Assembly (NCBI RefSeq): GCF_020184175.1
Contig: NC_065530.1
Location: 71,649,260 to 71,713,259 of the forward strand
Length of the DNA: 64,000 nt
Direction: 5' to 3'
From: Aphis gossypii
Taxonomy: Eukaryota; Arthropoda; Insecta; Hemiptera; Aphididae
Part shown: one piece after another, positions 1-11,154 of the stretch
Layout: every line of letters starts with the position of its first letter
How positions within the stretch are numbered: the stretch's first letter is position 1
Notes under the pieces: generated by a model
The model's input: the letters and a program-made list of their open reading frames with translations, nothing else
Told to the model about the DNA's origin: nothing
Databases searched by the model: none
Translations under genes and position numbers: made by a program

Positions 1-55
1 TTATTCAATAACCTAATATTTTAAGAATTTTTTTTTATTTAAAAAAAATTAATAG

Positions 56-1576
56 GACGTGAGTATAGTTGAATTTAATGATCCAAATGAATCAAACATG
101 AATATTAGTTCTACTTCAAGCAAGCCTTTTCAGAAATCTAACTTGTCAAGTTTAAAAAGAAATTGTTCACCTTTAAGTTATACTGGTAGTTCTAAATTGA
201 AGAAACATAAAACATCTGTTGACATTGCTGCCTCTCACGTAAGTTTGAAAAAATTTACAAATATTTTTCTTTATAAGAAATAAGCATCAGTTGTAATTGA
301 ATTTTGTTTTATACATTTTAAATGTAATTATTTATAGTTATAAGTCTGGTTCTTTGTATTATCATTTTATATTTTTCTGATTTTTGATGACTTAAATTTT
401 ATATGAAATTTGTAATCAATATTATAATATGTAATATTTCTGTATGTATTTTTTAATTTATTGTTATTATTTACAGTGTATTTTTAATGTATAAATTAGA
501 AAAATAAAATGGGTTTTAAAAAAAAATTAAACAAAAACATAACTTAAAATTTTTTTTTATTTTGTAGGTATTAACAAATATTCCATCAAATGTCTTAAAT
601 CAAAAAAATAATGCAAGACAAATTGAGAAGTTATTAAATTCATCATTCAAAAGTATTAGTTTAAAACCCATAGACAATAATGCCAATAAAATAGAGGTGA
701 TTAAATTTTATTATACATTTTTATTTATTAGATTGATTGTTACAATGTGTTTATTTTTTTTTTATGTTAAATAATTTTCTTCAAAATATTTTTTTGTTAT
801 AAATAGAAAAAAATTGAATGCGACCAAGACGTAAATTGTGATATTGATTATAATTCAACTGCGACTTCTCAACAAATAAAAAGTGATATAGTTAATGAAA
901 GTAATAATAATCAAATTAAATCAACATCAAAAACAGATTTGAATTCTACTACAAAAAAAAAATTTAAAATACCAACTGATATTAAGATATCTCAAGTAAG
1001 AACTTAATTGTGAAGAGGACGTCTTACATGCATATGTTGTTGTCTCCATCTTTGTCACTCTTACGACATAACTAATTTTTGTTCACTAATTTCAATAGTA
1101 TGCTTTTAGGTAAGAACATTAACTTGTTTCTCTCTTGTTTTCTCAGTTTTTTATGATATTTTGATTTTTAAGTGAATTAAGTTTTTTAATTGTATTTTCA
1201 AATGTTTAATATTTTACATACTCATAAGTCATAATTCATTTAAGAATTAAAATATTGTCAAAAACCAACGAGAGAAACAGTAATGATAATGTCCTTACTT
1301 AAAATTTTGATAATATGTCAATTCACTTTAATAACATAACTTAAATTATATTATTGAAACTGGTGAATAAAAATCTACCTATATAAAAGTTTGAATGGAG
1401 ACAACATGTACTGGTGCGACATCCTCTTAAATAAATAATTAATATTTATTTATTATGTGTGTTTTTAGAAAAAAATTAAATCGACCAATATACCAAAGAT
1501 AGATTGGACTAAACCAAATTCACCTGTTATTATTACTGCTCCTTCTCCTAAACTTCAACCAAAATTTACTAAATAA
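56..1576 (+). CDS. 3' part of an unrecognised polar, low-complexity protein gene (4 exons seen)
   Basis: Exons are 56-238, 568-696, 807-995 and 1469-1576 (stop TAA). All junctions are phase 0, each follows an AG acceptor and each internal end has a GT donor, so the joined frame stays open for about 202 codons. The 5' end lies outside the window: exon 56 follows an acceptor and has no convincing start. The protein is rich in Ser, Asn, Lys and Thr, lacks obvious membrane segments, and has basic clusters (for example KLKKHK) that suggest a disordered nuclear protein. Two exons begin with a similar KKI motif. The C-terminus reads SPKLQPKFTK, loosely like the start of a PCNA-interacting Q-x-x-hydrophobic motif but without the aromatic pair. 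I do not recognise the family. Intron 3 (996-1468) carries a foldback MITE. Confidence is good that this is a real gene and nil for function. Confidence 0.7.
1013..1428. mobile_element. Foldback MITE in intron 3 of the first gene
   Basis: The ends are inverted repeats: AAGAGGACGTC with TGTTGTCTCCAT on the left, and on the right the complement of AAGAGGATGTCGCACC with TGTTGTCTCCATTC. Internal arms continue the symmetry: TAAGAACATTAAC and TGTTTCTCT at 1110-1142 pair with 1261-1300 read backwards. Most of the 416 bp is therefore one long imperfect palindrome. I could not define a target-site duplication. There is no coding capacity. Confidence 0.65.
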
Positions 1577-2440
1577 TTTAAAAATAAGTAAGCAATTTGA
1601 GTATCAAAAATAAAAACATGTATGAATTTTGTTGGTAATTTCTATTAATTTTTATCTTTGTGTGTTTAATTTTAATATCTACATTTAATACAATTGTTTC
1701 AAAAAAAAGGATTGTAATTATTATATTTTGTAACGTTATAATGTAATATTTAAAAAAACCTGTTTCCTAGATTAAGCTCTTGTATAATTATTATATATTT
1801 AATTATTTGTTTTATTATTTAAAATAACTTTATTTTTTGTGTTTATAATATCTTAAGTTTTTGAAAATTTTCTTGTTACTGTTAAAAAAAAAAAAAAAAA
1901 ACCAGTAGATAAAATTTATTTTAGAAAAAAGAATAAAATATTATAAACATTTTCTTGTAAGACTCAAGATATTGATAAAAAAATAGGAATAACTTAATTA
2001 AACATTGTAATTTATTATATATTGTTAACTGTTTAAATATTATATTGTGAATAAATGTTAAAAAGTGTAACTAAACAAATAAGAGTGAAGGTAGAATGAG
2101 GTACTAGTATATTGACATTATACATTTATACCTACTGTAGAAAACACTAGACTACTGGAAGACACTATTACTAATGATTATTATATTAAAAGTAAGAAGT
2201 ATAACAAAAATTTCATAAGGTTAGGTTAATAATTATTTTGTAAGTTCAAAAGGACTTGCTGTAAAAGACATTTTCAAAGATAACTACGTAAATAAATGAT
2301 CAGCAATGGGGGAAGGGGAAGTTTTAAGTAAAACGTTTATAATGACTTATTTAATGGAATATTACATTAATAAAAATTTTTATACATATATAATTATACA
2401 AATAGTAACCGCCCATTCTAAACGAATTCTGAGTACTCCA
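1577..2440. other. 3' UTR and AT-rich intergenic DNA
   Basis: The stretch follows the stop codon of the first gene. It holds an AATAAA-like site just downstream, a poly-A run near 1880-1898 and AT-rich sequence. I see no exon on either strand. Confidence 0.4.
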
Positions 2441-2444
2441 CTGA

Positions 2445-2705
2445 GGATCTGTACCGTGGCAAACATGAATAATAGGAACTTAATACTAAAATAATAATGA
2501 TCATGTTTTTCAGTATTAGATTCTGAACGAAGTGATGTATGTATTGATTTTACAATGTTGTGTTTTTTTTTTTGTGTGTGTGTCTTTGTACAGCATATTA
2601 ATTTGTCGAAATATTCCTCTAATATCAAACTTTTTGGGTGGTTTCCGATGACAAAGTGAATGTCTTTGATACACATGATAGAAGTCAAAAGTAAACATGT
2701 GATGA
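2445..2705. repeat. Dispersed repeat, copy 1 (partner at 41330-41660)
   Basis: This shares a collinear block with 41330-41660. Common landmarks in order are GTACCGTG, AATAATGATCATGTTTTT, GATTCTGAACGRAGTGA, TGTATTGATTTTACAATG and GGTTTCC-ATG-AAA-TGAAT. Short open frames here, including a 114-codon minus-strand one, are absent from the other copy and are probably chance. I recall this motif as abundant in aphid genomes (from memory). Class unknown. Confidence 0.7.
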
Positions 2706-3439
2706 AACGAGAATTTTTATGCAAAACCAGTTTTTGACCAAATTGATTTTTTACCTATTTGATTGTAACTCAAAAATAAATCACTGTAAATACTTGAAAT
2801 TTTTATATTAGCGTTATCTATACACGGTTTAATTTCTAAATATTCTGGCTTTTTTCTAGCTATTTATAAATAACTGAAATTTTCGATTTATTTAAGTATT
2901 TTTTTTTTCAATTTGTAATTATTCAAAGAATATAATGCCCTCCGCACACAGATACTAAAAATAAGCTTAACTAATGAATGATTTGAATCACAATAAAATG
3001 ACAAATTGACTGTAATCAATGGACGCAGCTTCGCACCCGAAGGTACTTATTAGTGACCAAAATCGTAAATTTGCTCAATGAAATGAGCGCGTAGAATTAT
3101 TAGGGGTCTAGGTAATAGGTATTATTAGGTACTATAGAATATAGATACTAGTGTACGACTTACGTGCCTAGCTAAGTATTGTGGTGTGTAGTTATAAAGT
3201 TAGTTAGGTTATACTTTAACTGTGCCAGCTGTGATATACACGTGCCCTATTTTATTAATTTTCTAGTGTATTAATATTGTTTGGATCTTGAATATTTATA
3301 ATTCCAGTGTAGGAAAAAAGATACACTCGATATTACTATTTACTTTCGATATTACTTTTTTGATAAAACGGATTTAAAAATAAAATACACAAATTTCGTC
3401 TGGACGATATAAATGCAACCCAGCGAATACTTCTATTTA

Positions 3440-3640
3440 AGAGGGGTAGTAAAATATAAGTATATTATGATGTTATATGATATTGTGAAATTAAATGTAA
3501 AATTTGATTTTACACATGGCAGTACAACGACGTAAGCGGTGAGCCCCCTACCATGCAATCACTACCACACAGATTCTGTCTCTGTGATGTCCCCGTCACG
3601 AATTATACATTTTAATTCGTGGTCTTCGCCACATTTATAG
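3440..3640. repeat. Dispersed repeat, copy A (partner near 57060-57170, with inverted core)
   Basis: The left part (ATATTG-GAAATTAAATG-AAAATTTGATT) matches 57084-57113 in the same orientation. The next part, from GACGT through GTGAGCCC, CTACCATGCAATCACT and TGATGTCC, matches 57119-57165 in reverse orientation. A 25-bp palindrome interrupts the inverted block in this copy only (see 3597-3621). Confidence 0.65.
3597..3621. mobile_element. 25-bp palindromic micro-insertion with candidate 8-bp target-site duplication
   Basis: The arms CACGAATTA and TAATTCGTG flank a 7-base centre. The flanks are GTCCCCGT (3589-3596) and GTCTTCGC (3622-3629). The related repeat at 57119-57126, read on the minus strand, has a single GTCCTCGC at this point and no palindrome. 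That is what an unoccupied site would look like, and it makes the two flanks a diverged duplication. Confidence 0.55.
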
Positions 3641-4146
3641 AACACTAAAAGTCGTAGATACGTCTTGAAAATTTCACCAGTTATTTAGATAGGCATTTTT
3701 TTACATAATTTAATTTTCAAAATATTTCGCCTATTTAAGGCTATTTATAATCATTTGAAATATTCGTTTTTATTTAGTTTTTGGAACGAAATTCCTTATC
3801 GCAGGTTGACAAGGGGATCTAGCTAAAAAAATGTCACGCGCGTACGAAATTGTTCTATTCTTCGGAGTCAGCATATACCACTCGTTATTTATTTATAATA
3901 ACTTTATAAGTTATAACTGGATGTAAAATTATAAAATATGAACTTTTACTTGAACTACGAATAGCCTTAATATTTTATCTCTATAATTTATTATAATGTA
4001 ATTAACCAAGACCTTATTTTTTTGGTTGGAATCGACGACGCCGTGGGGATCGCTTGCGCATTACTTCCACGAATTAACTAAGATCTAAGTATTAGTTACC
4101 TAACCCCTTTTGAATACCTATAGGTATATTCTTTCAATGTCATAGT

Positions 4147-4319
4147 CATGAGCGTCCCCAGACATTTTTCTAGGGGGGGGGGAGTTTTTCATCTGAATAC
4201 ATAGATAAACCTATTTTTAGAAGCTATTATTTCTCATTGGGAATTTTACCATTTGCTGTAGAAATAACATTATTCCAAGAGGGTAGTGCCCCGTCTTCCC
4301 CCCTCTCGGGATGCCCATG
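4147..4319. mobile_element. hAT-like MITE, 173 bp
   Basis: The ends are inverted: CATGAGCGTCCCC on the left and GGGATGCCCATG on the right. The flanks GTCATAGT (4139-4146) and GTCATAAC (4320-4327) are a diverged 8-bp duplication with 6 of 8 positions identical. It has no coding capacity. The 8-bp target duplication suggests the hAT superfamily. Confidence 0.5.
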
Positions 4320-4951
4320 GTCATAACTCGTAACGTTTTTGTATGAATCTTTGTGACAATAATAATATAGCAATGGAAGGTGATGCAATTGTATAATATT
4401 TATAGTTGTTTACGCGACAGTGTTATATTTGTTTTAACAGTGATGGGTTTATTTTATAACTAATAATCATTAAATAATTGTCAGTATTATACTATAGCAG
4501 GTGCCTACCTATAAAAAAAAATAAATAGTACCTGTAGTACCTATACATAGTCACATAGATTAATTACATGGGCACCTACGTATCGATTTTATGTATAGGT
4601 GTAGTGTAGTGTAGCTGGTGTAGGTTAAGTGTATAGCTATGTAAACCTATTCGTGAATAAATAATATAAATAGATACCTAGGTATATAATAATTTATATT
4701 AAGAACATAGAAGGTAACAATAATTACTAATTAAGTATTATAGTCAATTTAGTAAGGTAACTTACCTATATAGTATTTGAGTATTTCGTTGTACATAGCA
4801 AAGCTTGTTTTATGATTTATTTTTTATTTTATTGCCTTACTGCCTTAGGTTTGTGTTACTGTGAAAGTGTTAAACACAAAAATAAACATATAAACCTATG
4901 TTATAAATTTATATAGCCTATATTATAATTTATTTTTTTAAATGTTTGTAC

Positions 4952-4986
4952 CACGAACTAAGATATAAGATATATCTTAGTCCGTG
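4952..4986. mobile_element. 35-bp palindromic micro-insertion with perfect 8-bp direct repeats
   Basis: The arms are CACGAACTAAGATATA and TATATCTTAGTCCGTG, almost fully self-complementary. Immediate flanks GTTTGTAC (4944-4951) and GTTTGTAC (4987-4994) are identical. The arm motif CACGGACTAAGATATA recurs inside the 42151-42245 element. Confidence 0.65.
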
Positions 4987-5909
4987 GTTTGTACCAATAA
5001 TATTTTCATTTTCAGAATAGGTACCTATATGAACAAATTTTTCTCATGGTACCTACCTAATGAGAATTTTAAAAACATTTACTGAAATTAATTTAGTATC
5101 AGTTGTGTATTTTGTTATAATCTTAAATCTAAATTAAATGTTTTAATGAAATATAATAAGCAATTTTAGCTTCTAACAATGTAGGTATAAATAATTTCTT
5201 TGTTTTGTTTTGTTTTAGATAAACAATAAACTTTCTAACATGTATGATGTATGTTGACGCAAATATTAGATTATTATAAATAAGTAATTTTTTTTTTTCA
5301 AAATACAAAATATTATGTCTGAAACTTGAAGCAGTTAGTTTCAAACTTGTGATTGATCACTTATTTTTTTTAGAATTAATAAAAATATTTTTTCATATTG
5401 GTAAAGTTTGGTTAATATGCTAGTATGCTACCTAGTACTTTGTGGAATAAATTTCATCATGTTTGCTATCAATAGGCACCTATATAATTTATTTTTACAA
5501 TAAACTATAGTTTAAGTGTTTAACTATGGTATTATAACATTACATATTATACAGTAGTGTCGACGTGTCGTAGTGAGACAGTGGGCACTGCCGCTATGAT
5601 GGTGTACGAGTATACCTAATATTAACTAGGATGACGCATAATATGTGCCTCCGTAATCCGTATATCCGTATAAACCTTTCTTTTTGTTTGCATCCTACGT
5701 CAATTATAGTACTTTTAATATGTTGTGCGTTGGTTTCCGTTAAGAATATGAGATATTCATAATCATATTATCAAATACCTATTTTATTATTTGCAGCTCT
5801 TTACAACAATTTGTAAATACTCCACTTGTAGGTATAGAAGAATATACATTATAGCCTAAAGGTATACCTACATACGTATTATAATGGAACATATATAAAC
5901 GATGGATTT

Positions 5910-7060
5910 GACAAAAACAACATACAGATGCAGCCTTTTTTAGATGTACCTAGCCCAAACCTCTGATCGGATTTTAAATGACGAAATGTTATATAAATTA
6001 AAGACGTTAATTAGGTACCCCAATTACAATATACAAACTAATTAAATCTTACCTCGCCATTTGCTATTTCAAAGTCCGAATAACCGAGACTATAAAAAAA
6101 AATACATAGTAAATAAAAATAATAAAATTAATAAACGCAGGTGTACCTCAAGGTTCAAACATATTTTCATCGTTAGGTACTGTTTAACTAATACGTTTCG
6201 GATTTTTCTACTAGTAATATCGAAGTATCACTTTATGTTGATGATAATGATATATATTCAAGCTCTACGGACGTTGAAACGATTACTAAAAACATTTAAG
6301 ATCACCTGAATGAAATCCAAAAATGGGGGGGGGGAATAGAAAATAAAATTGAACCCTTAAAAAAGCACAGTGGTCCTCACCAACCATCGTCCTAAAACGC
6401 CTGTTAATTTAAAACTATGGTAATTGGTAAGAAACCAATAACATATTTTCTTGGTCACCTATAACATTAAATATCTCGGTGAAATGGACAGAAAACTATC
6501 TAGAAATCTAGAATTCACATAGATATCATAGAATATAGATGATAGATATCACCCTTAAACTACAACAAGATTGAAGATAGTTTACCTATTGATTAACCTA
6601 CAAACTGAAACATCTTTAAGCTGGAGTTGTTCTCTCATACAGCATACTATATGAGTAAATTTTACCACCACTATAGTCATTTCTTTTTTACGCAGACACT
6701 GAGACACACAGTCCTTGTGTGGGGAATTATGCTAAGTCCCGTACACACAAAATACAAATATTCCAATCCAAGGTTCTGAGGACTATCAAATGCCTATTAA
6801 TATTAGTTTGTAGTGTTTGTACCTTGTACGTAATGCTGCACTGCAGATTGACTTCCAGTTACCCTCTATAACTGATTACATAAAAAAATAAGCAATCAAC
6901 TTTTTTAACCACATAAATTCTGTTAGTAGTGCGAACAAACTAAATGTCCCCACCTTCCGTACGTCATTTCAAGCGTGGGCTCCCACACACGACCTATTAC
7001 AATTTTATCGTCTTAATAATTGTAAATTGAATCTTATAATATGCGTGTATTGTTATTTGT
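5910..7060 (+). pseudogene. Decayed jockey-like non-LTR retrotransposon, reverse-transcriptase part
   Basis: Conserved reverse-transcriptase pieces appear in order but in shifting frames and with stops. FLDV is near 5935, ILNDEMLYKLKTLI near 5970, AGVPQGS at 6137-6157, LYVDDNDIYSS at 6231-6263 (the catalytic Y-x-D-D box), IKYLGEMDRKLS near 6465, and QIFQSKVLRTIKC at 6755-6793, typical of the region downstream of the RT in jockey-type LINEs. The 6137 and 6231 motifs lie in different frames, so the element is broken. The order and spacing fit one plus-strand ORF2 relic. The exact clade is inferred. Confidence 0.75.
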
Positions 7061-7607
7061 TAGGTACTAATAAAAAATTACAGTTAGAACAATAGAACGT
7101 GGAATGGTGGAATGTTGAAAAACTCTGTTATTATCATTCTTTACTGTTTTTGTAAATATTCTCGTTCACTATTTTCTACACAAGTGTCAAAAAACGTATT
7201 CCTGAAAACAATAATAAGTTTAGATGACTAAACGTCAGAGAAAGTTTTTACAAAAAAAATAAAAAAAAATATAAACGATGAAAAAAAAAGGTATACATAT
7301 TATATTAATTATTATACCTATATCGGCTATATCTAATAATTTATAAAGTTTATGCACTTATAATGGTTATATAATAAAGGCGCTTACAATACCGAAGATA
7401 AGAGTATTATATGTATTATATTATATTTATAAAAATAGATTTTATCGATATCGACTACACACCGTGATCAAAATAAAAAACAGTTTTTTCGTTTTTTTGC
7501 CGCGCATCTGACGACGAGGGACCGCGGAATTCAGAACGTGACGTCATCCCCGTGCATCGGCATACACCGTATATTATTACCGTTCGTCGACGACATACCT
7601 ACCTTAC

Positions 7608-7722
7608 CTATATATATTGTAATTAATGTTTGCCCGTGCCCACTTCCACCACCACTACCGCCGCCGCCGCCGCCGCCGTTGCCGCCGTTGACGACGAGGC
7701 GCTGATTACCGTTTTTCGCCAT
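7608..7722 (-). CDS. Possible first coding exon of a divergent minus-strand gene, glycine-rich
   Basis: An open frame starting at an ATG at 7722 begins MAKNGNQRLVVNGG, continues through a Gly/Ser run and ends ITIYI, followed at once by a strong donor (GTAAGG). It sits in the locally GC- and CpG-richer block 7500-8400 just upstream of GPAT4, as expected for a bidirectional promoter. I found no matching downstream exons between 1.6 and 7.5 kb, so this may equally be chance in a GC-rich promoter. The Gly run is partly a simple GCC repeat. Confidence 0.2.
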
Positions 7723-7729
7723 GCTTGCA

Positions 7730-8431
7730 ACACCAGTAAAGTCTACTGCAGCAGCACACTTACCGGCCGACGAGGTTCGCGTTGCTCCATTAAGTACGCA
7801 CAATAATTGTATCAGTAATTTTAACCGTACGTATGTATTGTTGATTTTTTTATCTATGGTCTCGACACTCTCAATAGCTGCAGCCTACACTAGTCTGTAG
7901 TCCCGCACGCCGCGTATTGTTGCGTCTTCACAGTCGTCAGTGATCGTCACTCGCCTATCACAGTATCACACATACTATAATATTTATTATTATTATAAAT
8001 ATAGATAATAATAAAAAAACGTTTATTCGTCTCGATCAGCGATTTTTTTTTTTTCAATAACACTCGATTCTGCTGTCCACCTACGTCGAAATAAACCGAA
8101 TAATTTACGCACGTCTTGTCTCCTCTCGAACAACGGGTAAAAAGAGCTGTAGATACGACCCTACGGTTATTAATTCTCGCCGACGTCGTGTGTCTGGGGC
8201 GTTATCGACGACGTGCCGTTTGACCGTTTCCCGAAAATAGTTTAGTTCGTATCGGTTGTACATTACAAGTACCTATTTGCAACAAGCTAGTTCGATGATA
8301 ATATTGTTTAAACTCCGATGAGTGGTCACACGGTGTCTTAGTGTTTAGCCAACGTTTTCGCACGAGTCCACGTCCAAGGCATCTACATGGAATCGTCGAG
8401 GTAACGATTTCCTTTTCGATATATCATCGCT
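7730..8431 (+). promoter_or_regulatory. GC-richer promoter and 5' leader region of GPAT4
   Basis: This block has many more CpG and GC runs than its surroundings and immediately precedes the first GPAT4 coding exon. The transcription start cannot be fixed from sequence. Upstream open frames that start before 8432 are out of frame with the GPAT4 protein. Confidence 0.35.
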
Positions 8432-11123
8432 ATGTCCTCTGTATCCATTATGGACACGCTGTCCTTTACCGTTCTCTCCGTCATATTCATCCCGTTTCTC
8501 CTTTTCTTCCTCAGCATCGTTCTATTGGCTTATATCGGCAAGACGGTAGGAGTACAACAGATCTATGTGGACTTCTTAGTTAAAGTATTTGAGGTGAGTA
8601 CTAAAGATATTTAAAAAATTGTACATGGTCGATCTTTAATACCTAAGTATATTATTATTGCTAGTATTATTATATTATTTTGATAAAATACCAACAAAAA
8701 GAAATTAATTATCGACTCCTATCTATGTAATAATAATAATAGGTGATTAATATTACCTATGTAAATTTCATTTTATTAAACAGATATTTTTTAATCTTAC
8801 TTGTAGACTACTGTAAGGTTGTTGAAATATTATTTGATTATTTAATAAATGATACATTTTTTGTAATTTAATATAAGGTCTATAACTATAATAGTGATGC
8901 GAATATAACATTTTGGTTATTATTGTATACTTTTGATTGTTTCTACAAATTATCAAATAGTAGTATATTTTTAAATATTCAAGTAGGTAGGTCTATAGTT
9001 TTTGAATTTAATTTTTAATAGTAGGAGTCTGTATTAATATCAGAAATCATTATATTTTTAAAAAAAGTTGTTTAACAATATTAATATTGTATAGATAAAT
9101 TTTTAATTCAATTAATACAATTAATAAAAAAAAAGTACCTATCATTAAAAATGTCAGAAGAAATGTTATTGTTTTTTTTTTTTTTTTTATATACTAATTG
9201 AAGTTTTTAAAATTAAGGATAAAATTAAGAATTGCTTGAATATGCTATTATACTGAGTTTATTTTTTTTACACGTGAAGTACTCTAGCAGGTACACACAT
9301 GTGACAATAGATGTGGTTAGATAAAACTAGGTACAAACATTCTACTTTTAATGAGATTTAAATGAATTAAACAAAAATTCATAAATTTTAAATACAGGTA
9401 CCTATCATTTAAACTATAATACCTACCTAAAAATATATTTCTTTTATTAAAATAGTTTTTTTCTTTTTTTTACAATCCATATTAAATAATTCAATAAGTA
9501 AATTTGGTCAAAATAAAAAACAAATCAAGTAGAAGACATGAATAGAGAAAATATCCATTGAAATCGATCTATAAATATATATACATGAGTAATAATAACA
9601 TTAATAAATTATATAAAACCTGTGTTTGAGAATTGATTATTTTTATCTATTGGTAATTTTAATCTGAATAATAATTAAGTTAACAGATTTCTGGACCACT
9701 TTCTTTGATAATTATATAGTATTTTATAAAACTGTTTGTAGAATTTTGATATTTAAGTGAGAATGACTATTATGGAGGGAAAGTTCAATTACTAATATAT
9801 TATGGAGAATTTATTTATTGTTCTGAGGGATATTGATTGGAATGATTGTATAATAACAAAAATATATTAAACATTATATTTAATGGTAATATGTCATAAA
9901 GGTAACAAGTATTGTTTGTTAAAATTTAAATAATTCGATAATATCAAATATAAAATAATTTCTTTTTCATTTGATGTTAAAAATAAATATTGATTAAGTT
10001 TAAAAAAAATACATATTTTATTTCGGTAACAACATTATAAAAGTTTAAAGTACATCATGTCATCATATATGTTAATATTTTACTTGGTTCAATATTAACT
10101 AACAAATGTTCAAAGGTTGTAAAAGGGTAATGTTCTTTAATGATTAATGATATGATATTCTGTTTTTGATAAACAAATATTTTCTTAACTTATCAGTTAT
10201 AGTTATGTTATTTGTTGGTTCATCTACGTATTCACTACATTACTTTTTCATCTTGCATAACTATAAAATAAGTTACACAATGTTATTTTAACTTTGATAT
10301 TTATACATTATGCAAAAACCAGAAATCAAAGACCTGTTTTTTTTTTTTATTTTACTTTTACATATTTATACCTATACCTAGCTAAATATAATATTTTGTA
10401 ATAACTTTTAAGTTAATAAAATTAAGTAGATATCACTATAAAAAGTTGTAAAAGTTAATTGTGTTGCCTACTTGTTACTGGAAAATCAAATTACATTTTT
10501 AAGATAATTCCATCTATTGGTTGATAAGCTTAGTTTAATCTTATGTCATGAAATTTTTTGGTTTTAATGATTCTAATATTTGGTTACTCGGAGATACCTA
10601 CCAATTGCATATTAACAATATCAATAAAAAAAATTATTTTAGTTAACTTTATAAATAATATGTGGGTATAAACGTCTACTGTATACATAAATAATTTAAG
10701 TAATGAAACTTTTATTGAAGAAAATTTTAGAGAACTGTATATTATATTCAGAATTATATAATCTGTATTTCTTCCACAACATGCATATTTAAAATAAACA
10801 ATGTATCCTTAATTAAACAAAAAAAAATTTAACAAAATCAATATAATAACAATACAAAATCAGTAAATCTCATATAATAATTGTACTAAACTAGGTAATT
10901 AATTAAACCTCATTTAGACAAACATTAGTTAATTATTATATTATTTGATAAATAATGTTTAAATAATCCATTTATTTCATTTTATTGTTTTTACATATAT
11001 TTTATTATTTTTTTCCAAAAAATATGTTAGTTAGGTATTTTAAAGAAAAACAATTAGGTAGCTTTTATAAAATTGAACTAAAATTTTTAATAAAAAAATG
11101 TACTTTTCTTTATATTTTTCATG

Positions 11124-11154
<31 letters not shown>

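Noticed and set aside
2380..2724. 114-codon open frame on the minus strand
   Set aside because: It overlaps a non-coding dispersed repeat, is not preserved in the second copy at 41 kb, and has no recognisable domain.
5129..5344. 71-codon minus-strand open frame
   Set aside because: AT-rich chance frame with biased Lys/Ile/Leu composition, no splice context and no family resemblance.
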